Shown: positions 17,889 to 25,912 of the stretch, in pieces
Position numbering within the stretch: the stretch's first letter is position 1
Layout of the letters: each line of letters begins with the position of its first letter
Assembly (NCBI GenBank): GCA_020639075.1
Contig: JACKHI010000001.1
Location: forward strand, 1,240,001-1,304,000
Reading direction: 5' to 3'
Length of the DNA stretch: 64,000 nt
Origin: Phycisphaerales bacterium
GTDB lineage: Bacteria > Planctomycetota > Phycisphaerae > UBA1845 > UTPLA1
The notes under the pieces: generated by a model
What the model was told of the DNA's origin: nothing
Seen by the model: the letters and a program-made list of their open reading frames with translations, nothing else
Databases searched by the model: none
Position numbers and translations under genes: made by a program

Positions 17889-18934
17889 TCCTGGTCATTT
17901 CCCCGTTGGCGCTATGGGCCCATAACGATCAACGACGACGCTCGCCAAAGTCCGCGATCGTCCCCCTCGCGTACACGTCGGATGGCCCTGCTTTCCTAAT
18001 GTCGTCCGGCCACTGAAGGCACTTCGTTTCGACAATCTCGTGCGGTCACCATTCGACGGTGTCATGGGTTTTATGGGTGCAGAAACTCTGCCGAGCCAAG
18101 CTCGCGCGGCAGTCCGATGCCACCTGTTTGGCACTTCGGTTCGCGGGTTCAATAGACACGTTGTGGATTGCCCGCATCTGACGACGAAAGTCCGATCGTA
18201 CGGAGTCCGTGATTCGGCGTGGCGAAGCACGTACTCCTGACAACAGGGAAAAGCGGCGACAACGCAAGCGATCGCCTGGCGTGGCATCGCCACCCCAGTA
18301 TCTACGTAAATACCGTGCTCTGACGTCACCAGGGGACGGCGGAAGGACCCTCGCGCCACGGGCATAGGTCCGACGGCCACAATTCGGCCGACCGGCATGG
18401 TGAACCAGGGAGCGATCACGTCCAGGATCAATAGACGAGACGATGCGAATGCCTCGAATCAGGCACACGGATGAAGTTCAGCGTGCCCATTTCGCAGATC
18501 GGGGGGTGAACACAATGCATTCTGGCCGGCCCGGCTGCCGCCAGACACGCCCATCGTCGACACCGTACGCTGCTGGGGTCATCCTTCGAAACGCCGCCCA
18601 TTCGGAGACGCGACCTGCGGATAACGGCCGGATTTTCACACCTGTCACACCTCGAGTTTCCGATTGAGCGACAGAAACGTCCGTAAATCGATAATCCACG
18701 CCGATTTGCAGTGATTTCACAGCAATTTGGCGAGCCAGCCCAAGCGTCAGATTAACACATTCTTGACCCGATTCCCTTTGACCCGGGTCCGGTTTCCATT
18801 AACCTAGATGGTAAATCAGGGGTGGAAAGAAGCCCCCCCAAATTGGAGCAAAGGGACATCCGGAAAATGCGCTTTCGGCAAAGTCGGAAGCCGGAGTCAA
18901 TCCGCGTCAGGCGGACGAATCGAAGGAGGACAGA
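17889..18934. other. gene-poor stretch of about 1 kb
   Basis: Frames here give Arg/Pro-rich, low-complexity translations without domains, so I call no gene. The last 180 bp look like the promoter region of the PEP-CTERM gene: TTGACC near 18779 followed by TTAACCTA about 17 bases on. A small RNA or a very short gene cannot be ruled out. Confidence 0.5.
18779..18808 (+). promoter_or_regulatory. candidate promoter of the PEP-CTERM gene
   Basis: TTGACC, a 16-17-base spacer and TAACCT/AACCTA give a sigma-70-like arrangement. It lies about 130 bp before the start codon. No sigma-54 (GG-N10-GC) box of the type that drives many PEP-CTERM genes was noticed. Confidence 0.4.
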
Positions 18935-19681
18935 ATGAAGATGAAAATCGCAGCGGCTTTGGCATTGATGTTTGCGGTCAGCACGGCGAACGCAAGCGTC
19001 TTGACGTACGACAACTTTGACTATCCCGATGGATCGCTTGTGGGTAACGGCGGCTGGGTCAACCACAGCGGTACGCTCGGCGACCTGCTCGTGACCGGCG
19101 GCCAGGCCCTCGTCCAGCACGGCGTTCCCTCCGAAGATGCGAACAAGCCGTTCATGGCCACGGCAGGCGTCGTGTATTTCGGCGCCGACATTACGGTCAT
19201 CGATCCCGGATCTGTCATCGGCGGCGGCGACTACGAGTACTTCATTCACTTCAGCGACGGCGGAACGTCGAACTTCCGCGCTCGCGTTGACATCGTCAAC
19301 CCGACGGGCGCCGGCGACTTTTCGGTTGGTATCTCAACGACCGGCAGCACGGCCGACGCCACGTGGGGCGCGGACCTCAGCTTCGGCACGACCTATCGCC
19401 TGATCGTGGCCTACGACCAGGACTTCAACACGTCGCAGCTCTGGATCGATGCATCGCTCGAAACCGACACGTCGATTCTCGGCCTCGACCAGCCGGATCC
19501 CGGCCTGTCCGTCACGGCGATCGCGCTTCGCCAGTCGGATTCGAGCCAGAATGAAGGCATTCTCGTTGACAACCTCGTCGTCGGCATGACCTTCGACGAC
19601 GTCGTCAACCCGGTACCCGAGCCCGCCACGCTGGCGCTGCTCGGTCTCGGCGGCATCGCGCTGATCCGCCGCCGCCGCTAA
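18935..19681 (+). CDS. PEP-CTERM sorted exported protein
   Basis: A 248-residue protein: signal peptide (KIAAALALMFAVSTANA), a single beta-sandwich-like domain (about residues 22-220) and a C-terminal PEP-CTERM signal (VPEPATLALLGLGG, hydrophobic stretch, RRRR). PEP-CTERM proteins are cleaved by exosortase, which is not in this window. The body (DNFDYPDGSLVGNGGW...DFSVGISTTGSTADATWG...LWIDASLETDTSILG) is clearly related to the first 240 residues of the 1621-residue protein at 57977-62842. AAGGAGG precedes the start. Cell-surface localisation is likely; ligand unknown. A terminator follows. Confidence 0.93.
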   Translation: MKMKIAAALALMFAVSTANASVLTYDNFDYPDGSLVGNGGWVNHSGTLGDLLVTGGQALVQHGVPSEDANKPFMATAGVVYFGADITVIDPGSVIGGGDYEYFIHFSDGGTSNFRARVDIVNPTGAGDFSVGISTTGSTADATWGADLSFGTTYRLIVAYDQDFNTSQLWIDASLETDTSILGLDQPDPGLSVTAIALRQSDSSQNEGILVDNLVVGMTFDDVVNPVPEPATLALLGLGGIALIRRRR

Positions 19682-19718
19682 CCCCCCATCGAACCAAGGG
19701 GAAAGAGCAATCATCCGT

Positions 19719-19755
19719 GAAGACGTCGCCCATGTGGCGGCGTCTTCTCTTTTTT
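19719..19755 (+). terminator. Rho-independent terminator after the PEP-CTERM gene
   Basis: Arms GAAGACGTCGCC and GGCGGCGTCTTC (12 bp with one G-T pair), loop CATGT, followed by TCT and a run of T residues. Confidence 0.88.
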
Positions 19756-19979
19756 ACCGTTGCGATCCAAACAACGTCATTCGCTACCCGAGATCCGCAG
19801 TTGATCCGCATGCCCCAGCGACCATATCCAATCTCGTGCGATCGATGCGCCGTACGGATAGAATCCGAGAACCGCCTCGGCCGATCTCGAACGTCGGGGC
19901 GAAACGACGCAACGAACTCACACGATGGCCGGCTGCATGAACGCGGCATCAGACTGGAATACACCGACAGGAGGCCGCC

Positions 19980-20312
19980 ATGCCCGGCTACTACAACCAG
20001 GACGATCTCGCCCGATTTGGGAACATTGGCAAAGACGCCCCCGCCCTTTGGGAGAAGTTCAGCCAATACTACGGCGCCGTCTTCGAGGAAGGCGCCCTCA
20101 GCGAGCGTGAAAAGGCCCTCATCGCGCTCGCTGTCGCCCACGCCGTGCAATGCCCTTACTGTATCGACGCCTACACGCAGACCAGCCTCGAAAAAGGATC
20201 GAATCTCGAACAGATGACCGAGGCGGTGCACGTGGCCGCCGCCATCAAGGGCGGCGCCGCCCTGGTTCACGGCCTGCAGATGCGCAACCGCGCGGAAAGC
20301 CTGTCCATGTAG
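19980..20312 (+). CDS. arsenosugar biosynthesis-associated AhpD/peroxidase-like protein
   Basis: A 110-residue all-alpha protein of the carboxymuconolactone decarboxylase/AhpD family, with the redox CxxC in AHAVQCPYCIDAYT. It stands 26 bp before the radical SAM gene arsS, an arrangement known for the arsenosugar-associated subfamily of AhpD-like proteins. The precise reaction is not established for the subfamily; a peroxidase or thiol-disulfide role is inferred from the CxxC. GGAGG precedes the start (ACAGGAGGCCGCC). Confidence 0.85.
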   Translation: MPGYYNQDDLARFGNIGKDAPALWEKFSQYYGAVFEEGALSEREKALIALAVAHAVQCPYCIDAYTQTSLEKGSNLEQMTEAVHVAAAIKGGAALVHGLQMRNRAESLSM

Positions 20313-20338
20313 CCCCCGCATCGCTCGGCCCTCCCCTC

Positions 20339-21376
20339 ATGACGCAATCCCTCAGAAAACGCAACCACCCGCTCGCCGTCATCGACGAACAACGGCGCGT
20401 CCTCGCCGAATCGCCGTCGCTCAGGCCGTTCGATGCGCGCCTCGCCGACATCGGTCTCGCCCCGCTTCGATCGACGGGCATCACGACGTTTCAGATCAAC
20501 GTCGGAAAAATGTGCAATCAGGTTTGCAAGCACTGTCACGTCGACGCCGGCCCTGATCGCAAAGAGATCATGACGCGCGATACGATGGAACTCTGTCTTG
20601 CCGCGCTGGACAGAACCGACGCCCCCGTCGTCGACCTGACAGGCGGCGCGCCCGAGATGAATCCGGATTTCCGTTGGCTTGTCGATCGAGTCGTTGAGAT
20701 GAATCGTCGCGTCATCGATCGCTCGAACCTGACGATCCTCGTCGCACCAGGCTATGAGGACATGCCGGAATTCCTCGCGAGTCGCCGCGTGGAGATTTCG
20801 GCAAGCCTGCCCTATTACCTGGAGTCGCAAACCGACGCGCAGCGAGGCGATCACGTCTTCGAACGCTCGATTCGCGCTTTGAAGAGATTGAACGAACTGG
20901 GCTACGGTCAACCCGGCAGTGGTCTGATTCTGAATCTCGTCTTCAACCCCATCGGTGCCTTCCTTCCGCCAAAGCAGGCAGCCATCGAAAGCGAATACCG
21001 GCGCGAACTCGACCGTCGACACGGCATCGACTTCAACAGTCTTTTCACCATCACGAACATGCCGATCAGCCGATTTCTCGACTTCCTGATCGAGCGCGGC
21101 ACGTACGACGGCTACATGCAGAAACTCTCGGCTGCATTCAATTCCGATGCCGCGCAGAACGTCATGTGCCGCACGACACTGAGCATCGGATGGGACGGCC
21201 GGCTTTACGACTGTGACTTCAACCAGATGCTCGAGATGCCCATCGGCAATGGCGGCCCCGCACACATTCGCGATTTCGATCCAGACGCTCTCGCCGCCCG
21301 CGAAATCCGCGTCGGCAACCACTGCTATGGCTGCACCGCAGGGGGCGGTTCGAGCTGTACGGGCGCCGTTGCCTGA
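20339..21376 (+). CDS. arsS: arsenosugar biosynthesis radical SAM protein ArsS
   Basis: A 345-residue radical SAM enzyme. The 4Fe-4S cluster motif is CNQVCKHC (near residues 60-67), followed by VDLTGGAPEMNP, the GGxP-type SAM contact. The C-terminus carries the Cys-rich CYGCTAGGGSSCTGAVA typical of the ArsS/DUF3641 end, probably a further metal or thiol site. ArsS attaches a 5'-deoxyadenosyl group to dimethylarsenite on the route to arsenosugars. The methyltransferase ArsM expected in that pathway is not in this window. It follows the AhpD-like gene closely and precedes an aldo/keto reductase. The ATG at 20339 was chosen because homology begins at about residue 5. Confidence 0.92.
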   Translation: MTQSLRKRNHPLAVIDEQRRVLAESPSLRPFDARLADIGLAPLRSTGITTFQINVGKMCNQVCKHCHVDAGPDRKEIMTRDTMELCLAALDRTDAPVVDLTGGAPEMNPDFRWLVDRVVEMNRRVIDRSNLTILVAPGYEDMPEFLASRRVEISASLPYYLESQTDAQRGDHVFERSIRALKRLNELGYGQPGSGLILNLVFNPIGAFLPPKQAAIESEYRRELDRRHGIDFNSLFTITNMPISRFLDFLIERGTYDGYMQKLSAAFNSDAAQNVMCRTTLSIGWDGRLYDCDFNQMLEMPIGNGGPAHIRDFDPDALAAREIRVGNHCYGCTAGGGSSCTGAVA

Positions 21377-21476
21377 AGCGGCGTCGCGCCGCGACGACAA
21401 AGGACACGCACGCATGTCTCACAATGACGTCGCGTGAAGAAGCACGCGGCAATGCGCCCGCAGGAAGGGAACTTGC

Positions 21477-22514
21477 ATGACTATGGAATACAGACAACTC
21501 GGCGGATCGGGCCTGATGGTGCCGGCGCTCAGCTTCGGAACCGGCACCTTCGGCGGTAAGGGCGAGCTTTTCTCGGCATGGGGCGATACGGATGCAGCCG
21601 GCGCCAAGCGCCTTGTCGACATCTGCCTCGAACATGGCATCAACATGTTCGACACGGCCGACGTCTACTCAAGCGGCGTGTCGGAGGAAATTCTCGGCGC
21701 TGCGATCAAGGGGCGTCGAGACGAGGTGCTCATCTCCACCAAGGGCACGTTCAGGATGGGGCAAGGGCCGAACGACCAGGGATCGTCCCGCCACAATCTC
21801 ACGCGCGCCGTCGAGAACAGCCTGCGCCGGCTCGGGACGGATCACGTCGATCTATACCAACTCCACGGCTTTGACGCCGTCACGCCCGTCGAGGAAGTCA
21901 TCAACACGCTGGACGACATCGTCCGCGCCGGCAAAATTCGCTACATCGGCTGCTCGAACTTCAGCGGCTGGCACATCATGAAGGCACTCGCCTATTCCGA
22001 TGCCCACGGCCTTGCTCGCTACGTCGCACATCAGGCATATTATTCACTCATCGGCCGCGACTACGAGTGGGAACTCATGCCGCTCGCCCTCGATCAGAAA
22101 GTCGGCGCAGTTGTCTGGAGCCCGCTCGGCTGGGGACGGCTTACGGGAAAGATCCGTCGCGGCCAGCCGCTTCCGGAAAATAGCCGTCGACACGGTAAGC
22201 TCTCGAACGACATCGGACCGCCCGTGGACGACGAGTACCTCTTCAATGTCATCGATGCGCTGGACGCCGTTGCGAAGGAGACGGGCAGGACGATTCCGCA
22301 AGTGGCCCTGAACTGGGTGTTGCATCGCCCCACCGTCGCAACAGTCATCATCGGTGCACGCAACGAGGAGCAGTTGAAGCAGAACATCGGCGCATCCGGC
22401 TGGCGCCTCACGGCCGATCAGATCGCGTCGTTGGACAAAGCCAGCGAACGCACGCGCGCGTATCCCTATTGGCATCAACTCGGATTCGCGGAACGCAATC
22501 CGAAGCCGATCTGA
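21477..22514 (+). CDS. aldo/keto reductase
   Basis: A 345-residue NADPH-dependent oxidoreductase of the AKR superfamily (TIM barrel, cytoplasmic). The catalytic tetrad is visible: Asp and Tyr in MFDTADVYSSG, Lys in LISTKGTF, His in YQLHGFD. The cofactor end has VVWSPLGWGRLTGK and the late TVIIGARNEEQLKQN phosphate-binding segment. GGAAGG lies upstream. It is on the same strand as arsS, about 100 bp downstream, and may be co-transcribed. A link to arsenosugar metabolism is only positional. Confidence 0.94.
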   Translation: MTMEYRQLGGSGLMVPALSFGTGTFGGKGELFSAWGDTDAAGAKRLVDICLEHGINMFDTADVYSSGVSEEILGAAIKGRRDEVLISTKGTFRMGQGPNDQGSSRHNLTRAVENSLRRLGTDHVDLYQLHGFDAVTPVEEVINTLDDIVRAGKIRYIGCSNFSGWHIMKALAYSDAHGLARYVAHQAYYSLIGRDYEWELMPLALDQKVGAVVWSPLGWGRLTGKIRRGQPLPENSRRHGKLSNDIGPPVDDEYLFNVIDALDAVAKETGRTIPQVALNWVLHRPTVATVIIGARNEEQLKQNIGASGWRLTADQIASLDKASERTRAYPYWHQLGFAERNPKPI

Positions 22515-22645
22515 GAGTCGATTCACACGTCCGCAAGTATCCGCAGATGACTGAAACGCAGGCGACCGGCCGACGGCGGGGTCCCATCGTCGTTCGACCG
22601 ATCCCTGCTACAACGGTGAATGTTGACGCATACGGCTCGCGTCGA

Positions 22646-23734
22646 CTATCCCGCAATGCCGCAGGCAACGAGTGATTCGGCGGATTTCGTCGTCGCCTCT
22701 TTGCGCGTCGCCGGAAGCAATTTGACAACGTCGTCGCGCAACGCGTCGAATCGCCGTTCGTTCGCGATGAATGCGTCGATGACGACCGGATCGAACTGCG
22801 ATCCGGCCGCATCTGCGAGCGTCGCCGCGGCCTCATCGTGTCCGACGCCAACCTTGTATAACCTGCGAGACCGCAGCGCATCATAGACGTCAGCGACGGC
22901 GAGGATTCTCGCCGACAGGGGAATCTCCGTGTGCGACAGACCGTATGGATAACCGCTTCCATCCCATCGTTCATGATGAAGAAGCGCAATCTCATGAGCG
23001 ACGTTGAGAAACGGCGCGCCGCTGGACAGTCGCAGTGCGGTATCAAGCGTATGGGCGCCAATCTTGGTGTGCGTTTTCATGACGCTGAATTCTTCCGGCG
23101 TCAGTCGCCCCGGCTTGCGCAGGATCGCGTCAGGAATGCCGACTTTTCCGATATCGTGCAGCACGCTCGTCTGCTCGATCAAATGTGCAAACGCAGCGTC
23201 GATTTGGTTCGAGTATTTTGACGCACCCGACAACGCCCCGGCGAGGATCCTGCAGTATCCGCGCACGCGCTCAAGATGCTCACCCGTCTCCGGATCGCGC
23301 GACTCGGCCAGGGAGGCCAACGAGAAGATCAGCGCTTCGCTTGTGTCGAGAGCGATTCGCTGCTGGCCCGAACGCACACGGGCGATGAGTTCCGCCTCCC
23401 GCCAGGGCTTGCTGACGTAGTCGTCGGCGCCCGCTGCATACGCTTCGGCGACATGCATCGGCTCCGTATTGCTCGTGCAGATCAAGATGAACGTCGACCG
23501 GCGATCCATGTCGGCGCGAAGCCGGCGGATGAACTCCAGCCCGGACATACCCGGCATGACCCAGTCACAGACAACCAGACGCAGCTGCGGCTCGTTGGAC
23601 AGAATGTGCCTCGCCTCTTCAGCCGACGATGCCGACTCGACTTTGAAACCTGCGAGCGTCAACGCATCCACAGCGCGCTGTCGGGCAAACGGCTCGTCGT
23701 CTACGACGAGAACTCTGGTCAAGTGATCGGCCAT
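22646..23734 (-). CDS. response regulator with HD-GYP phosphodiesterase domain
   Basis: A 362-residue two-domain regulator. The receiver (about residues 5-125) has acidic pair VVDDE, phospho-acceptor Asp in VVCDWVMPGMSG and Lys in YVSKPW. The HD-GYP domain (about 145-335) keeps HD in VLHDIGKVGIPD, His in MKTHTKIGAH and the signature HHERWDGSGYP, so c-di-GMP hydrolysis is likely. I chose ATG 23734; the open frame upstream (to 23770) adds Arg-rich residues ahead of the receiver. A PilZ protein at 50 kb could sense the same second messenger. Confidence 0.93.
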   Translation of the reverse strand: MADHLTRVLVVDDEPFARQRAVDALTLAGFKVESASSAEEARHILSNEPQLRLVVCDWVMPGMSGLEFIRRLRADMDRRSTFILICTSNTEPMHVAEAYAAGADDYVSKPWREAELIARVRSGQQRIALDTSEALIFSLASLAESRDPETGEHLERVRGYCRILAGALSGASKYSNQIDAAFAHLIEQTSVLHDIGKVGIPDAILRKPGRLTPEEFSVMKTHTKIGAHTLDTALRLSSGAPFLNVAHEIALLHHERWDGSGYPYGLSHTEIPLSARILAVADVYDALRSRRLYKVGVGHDEAAATLADAAGSQFDPVVIDAFIANERRFDALRDDVVKLLPATRKEATTKSAESLVACGIAG

Positions 23735-24331
23735 CCTCTCCCCTCTAACCCGAGCCGCGACGCGGCACATCTCCGGCAGTGCCCGACGACATACGACGCC
23801 GACACATCAACAAAATCGGGTCATCGCCCACCGGACATTTGCAGTCTGACATACTGGCGACGCCGACGACCAACGCAGCCAAGTGATACGGCCTAGTTGG
23901 AACTACCGACGCAGTGCGTGTCGACTACGACGGGACCGGAAAACGCCGCCGGCGCGCCTTTCGGCGCATGCCGTCCGGTTCTGTTCAACGCCCCGCCGGT
24001 GGCCATAACAATGAATGATCGGGGAGGCCGGATCAGCGGAAAGTCATGATCTCGGCCGTCCGCCCGGCGCGAATGGGGCCTTCGCCTCCCGATCATCTCC
24101 AGGCACTCGGCTGATTGAATCACCGGCGTCGCTGTCCTACCGCAGACGACGCGTTAATCGGACTTGATTGATTTCGCGATGATGAAAATCGCGTGTTGTT
24201 CGCAGCCCGCGAGCTGAACCGCCCCGAATTCCCGCCGTTGATGGGAAGCGATAACCCTCGATCTTGACAACCCATCCCGGGTTTCCGACGATTGCGATTG
24301 AAAGGGGCCAGCCTCGACTCGCCATGATCGC
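23735..24331. other. 597-bp divergent intergenic region
   Basis: Lies between the HD-GYP regulator (minus) and the methyltransferase (plus). Frames present give no domain or good ribosome site. Likely holds both promoters; nothing specific recognised. Confidence 0.4.
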
Positions 24332-25828
24332 GTGTCCCGCCCGTGGCTCGCCGATTTTTCGCCTATGGACCTGACCCATATCTATGAACGCAAGGTCGAT
24401 CCCGAAGGCCAGGACTCCCTCGCGCGGATCGGCCGGCTGATTCGGCCCGGCAGTACGGTGCTCGAATTGGGTCCGGCGACGGGTTATTTCACGCGACATC
24501 TCAGCGAATCCCTTGGCTGCACGGTCGACTGCATCGAGTATTCGCCGGAAATGGCGGAGATGGCGCGACCCTTTGCACGAACACTGCACGTCGGCGATCT
24601 GGACCAAATCGACGTCGGGGACCATTTCGACGCCGGCGCCTACGACTATGTCATCGCCGCCGACGTGCTGGAACATCTCAAGAACCCGTGGCGCGTGTTG
24701 CGCGGTTGTCGAAATCTCCTGAAGCCGTCGGGGGCCGTCCTGCTGTCGATTCCCAACATCGGTCACGCCGCGCTGATTTCGGAGCTGATCGCCGGACGAT
24801 TCGAGTATCGGGACGAAGGCCTGCTGGACCGCACGCATCTGCGATTCTTCACACGCGGCAGCATCGTCGACATGCTTGGTCGCACCGGGCTGTGCCCGAC
24901 GTTGATTGATCGAATCGAGTGGATGGCGGAGCGAACGGAGTTTGCGCGGATCCTCGAGGAACTGCCCCCGCGACTGCGTGACTACCTGCTTCTGCACGGT
25001 GATGCGCTGACGTATCAGTTCATAGTCATGGCGACGCCCGGAGACATGACGGACGCCCAGAGGGCGAATGCCATTGCGGAGGGTGACGGCCCCGCCGAGC
25101 CGTATTTCCTCGGCAAACTCTATTGGGCCGCCGGTAACGACGGGCACAATGAAGATCGATGCATCATTCGGCCGGTCCCGTTGAAAAATGAACCCTGCCG
25201 TCTGCGCTTCGAACTGCCTCTCGATGCGCCATTCAACAAGCTACGATTCGATCCGACGGATCGCCCGGGGTTCGTCAGATTCCATCGAATCCAGCTTTAC
25301 GAAATCGGTCCCGATGGCGAAATTGGAAAATCGATCTTGGATTGTGAGGATTGGCGAGACATCGCGAGGACCTTCAAGCTGGAAGATCTTGCCCAGGGTG
25401 ATTCCGCGCTGAGCACGGCATTTATCGCCACGACAAATGACCCCAAGTTGTTTTACACATCTGAACATGATTTCCATCCGGCGGCGGGTCATCGTTACTG
25501 TCTGGACGTCCGGATGAGCTGGCCCGTCAGCGCGGACTTCCTGGTCGCGGACAGCATTTACGGCAAGAAGATCTTCGAATTCGAAACGCGTATCAAGGCG
25601 ATGCAGGTGCGAGCTGAAGAGCTGACGGATCGTATCGAGCAATTGCGCCGACACGGCGCAAGGCTGAGCGAAGAGCGCGACGAGGCGGCCTTGTTCGAAC
25701 CGCGGTTCATTCAGCAGGAAGCCCGTACACGAGAGCTCGAAAAAGTCCTCGGCGAAATCTACGGTTCCCGGGCATGGCGATTGATCACCAAGTGGCGTCG
25801 ATTCAAGAGCCGGTTGCTCGGCCGCTGA
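24332..25828 (+). CDS. class I SAM methyltransferase with beta-sandwich and coiled-coil tail
   Basis: A 498-residue protein at the edge of a glycan locus. Residues about 35-230 form a SAM-dependent methyltransferase: motif I VLELGPATGYF, motif II acidic end IEYS, and DYVIAADVLEHLKNP. A middle region (about 245-400) resembles a beta-sandwich (LRFELPLDAPFNKLRFDPTD), and the C-terminal 100 residues are coiled coil ending in YGSRAWRLITKWRRFKSRLL. This GSRxWRL tail is common in polysaccharide-assembly methyltransferases and glycosyltransferases and probably contacts the membrane. Start is uncertain: GTG 24332 or ATG 24365, neither with a clear ribosome site. Likely role is methylation or capping of an extracellular glycan chain. 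Confidence 0.87.
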   Translation: MSRPWLADFSPMDLTHIYERKVDPEGQDSLARIGRLIRPGSTVLELGPATGYFTRHLSESLGCTVDCIEYSPEMAEMARPFARTLHVGDLDQIDVGDHFDAGAYDYVIAADVLEHLKNPWRVLRGCRNLLKPSGAVLLSIPNIGHAALISELIAGRFEYRDEGLLDRTHLRFFTRGSIVDMLGRTGLCPTLIDRIEWMAERTEFARILEELPPRLRDYLLLHGDALTYQFIVMATPGDMTDAQRANAIAEGDGPAEPYFLGKLYWAAGNDGHNEDRCIIRPVPLKNEPCRLRFELPLDAPFNKLRFDPTDRPGFVRFHRIQLYEIGPDGEIGKSILDCEDWRDIARTFKLEDLAQGDSALSTAFIATTNDPKLFYTSEHDFHPAAGHRYCLDVRMSWPVSADFLVADSIYGKKIFEFETRIKAMQVRAEELTDRIEQLRRHGARLSEERDEAALFEPRFIQQEARTRELEKVLGEIYGSRAWRLITKWRRFKSRLLGR

Positions 25829-25912
25829 GCCATTGAGATTGCGAATTCGCGGGATCGGATCGCGTCATCCGGCGCGAGCGGATTGGATCGTCCTTCACAA
25901 TCGCAAGGTGCA

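Noticed and set aside
17895..18431. 178-codon minus-strand frame in the gene-poor stretch
   Set aside because: Arg/Pro/Thr-rich translation without domain or good ribosome site; overlapping frames on both strands look equally random.
24137..25147. 336-codon minus-strand frame opposite the methyltransferase
   Set aside because: The plus strand encodes clear SAM-methyltransferase motifs; the minus-strand product is low in pattern and lacks domains.
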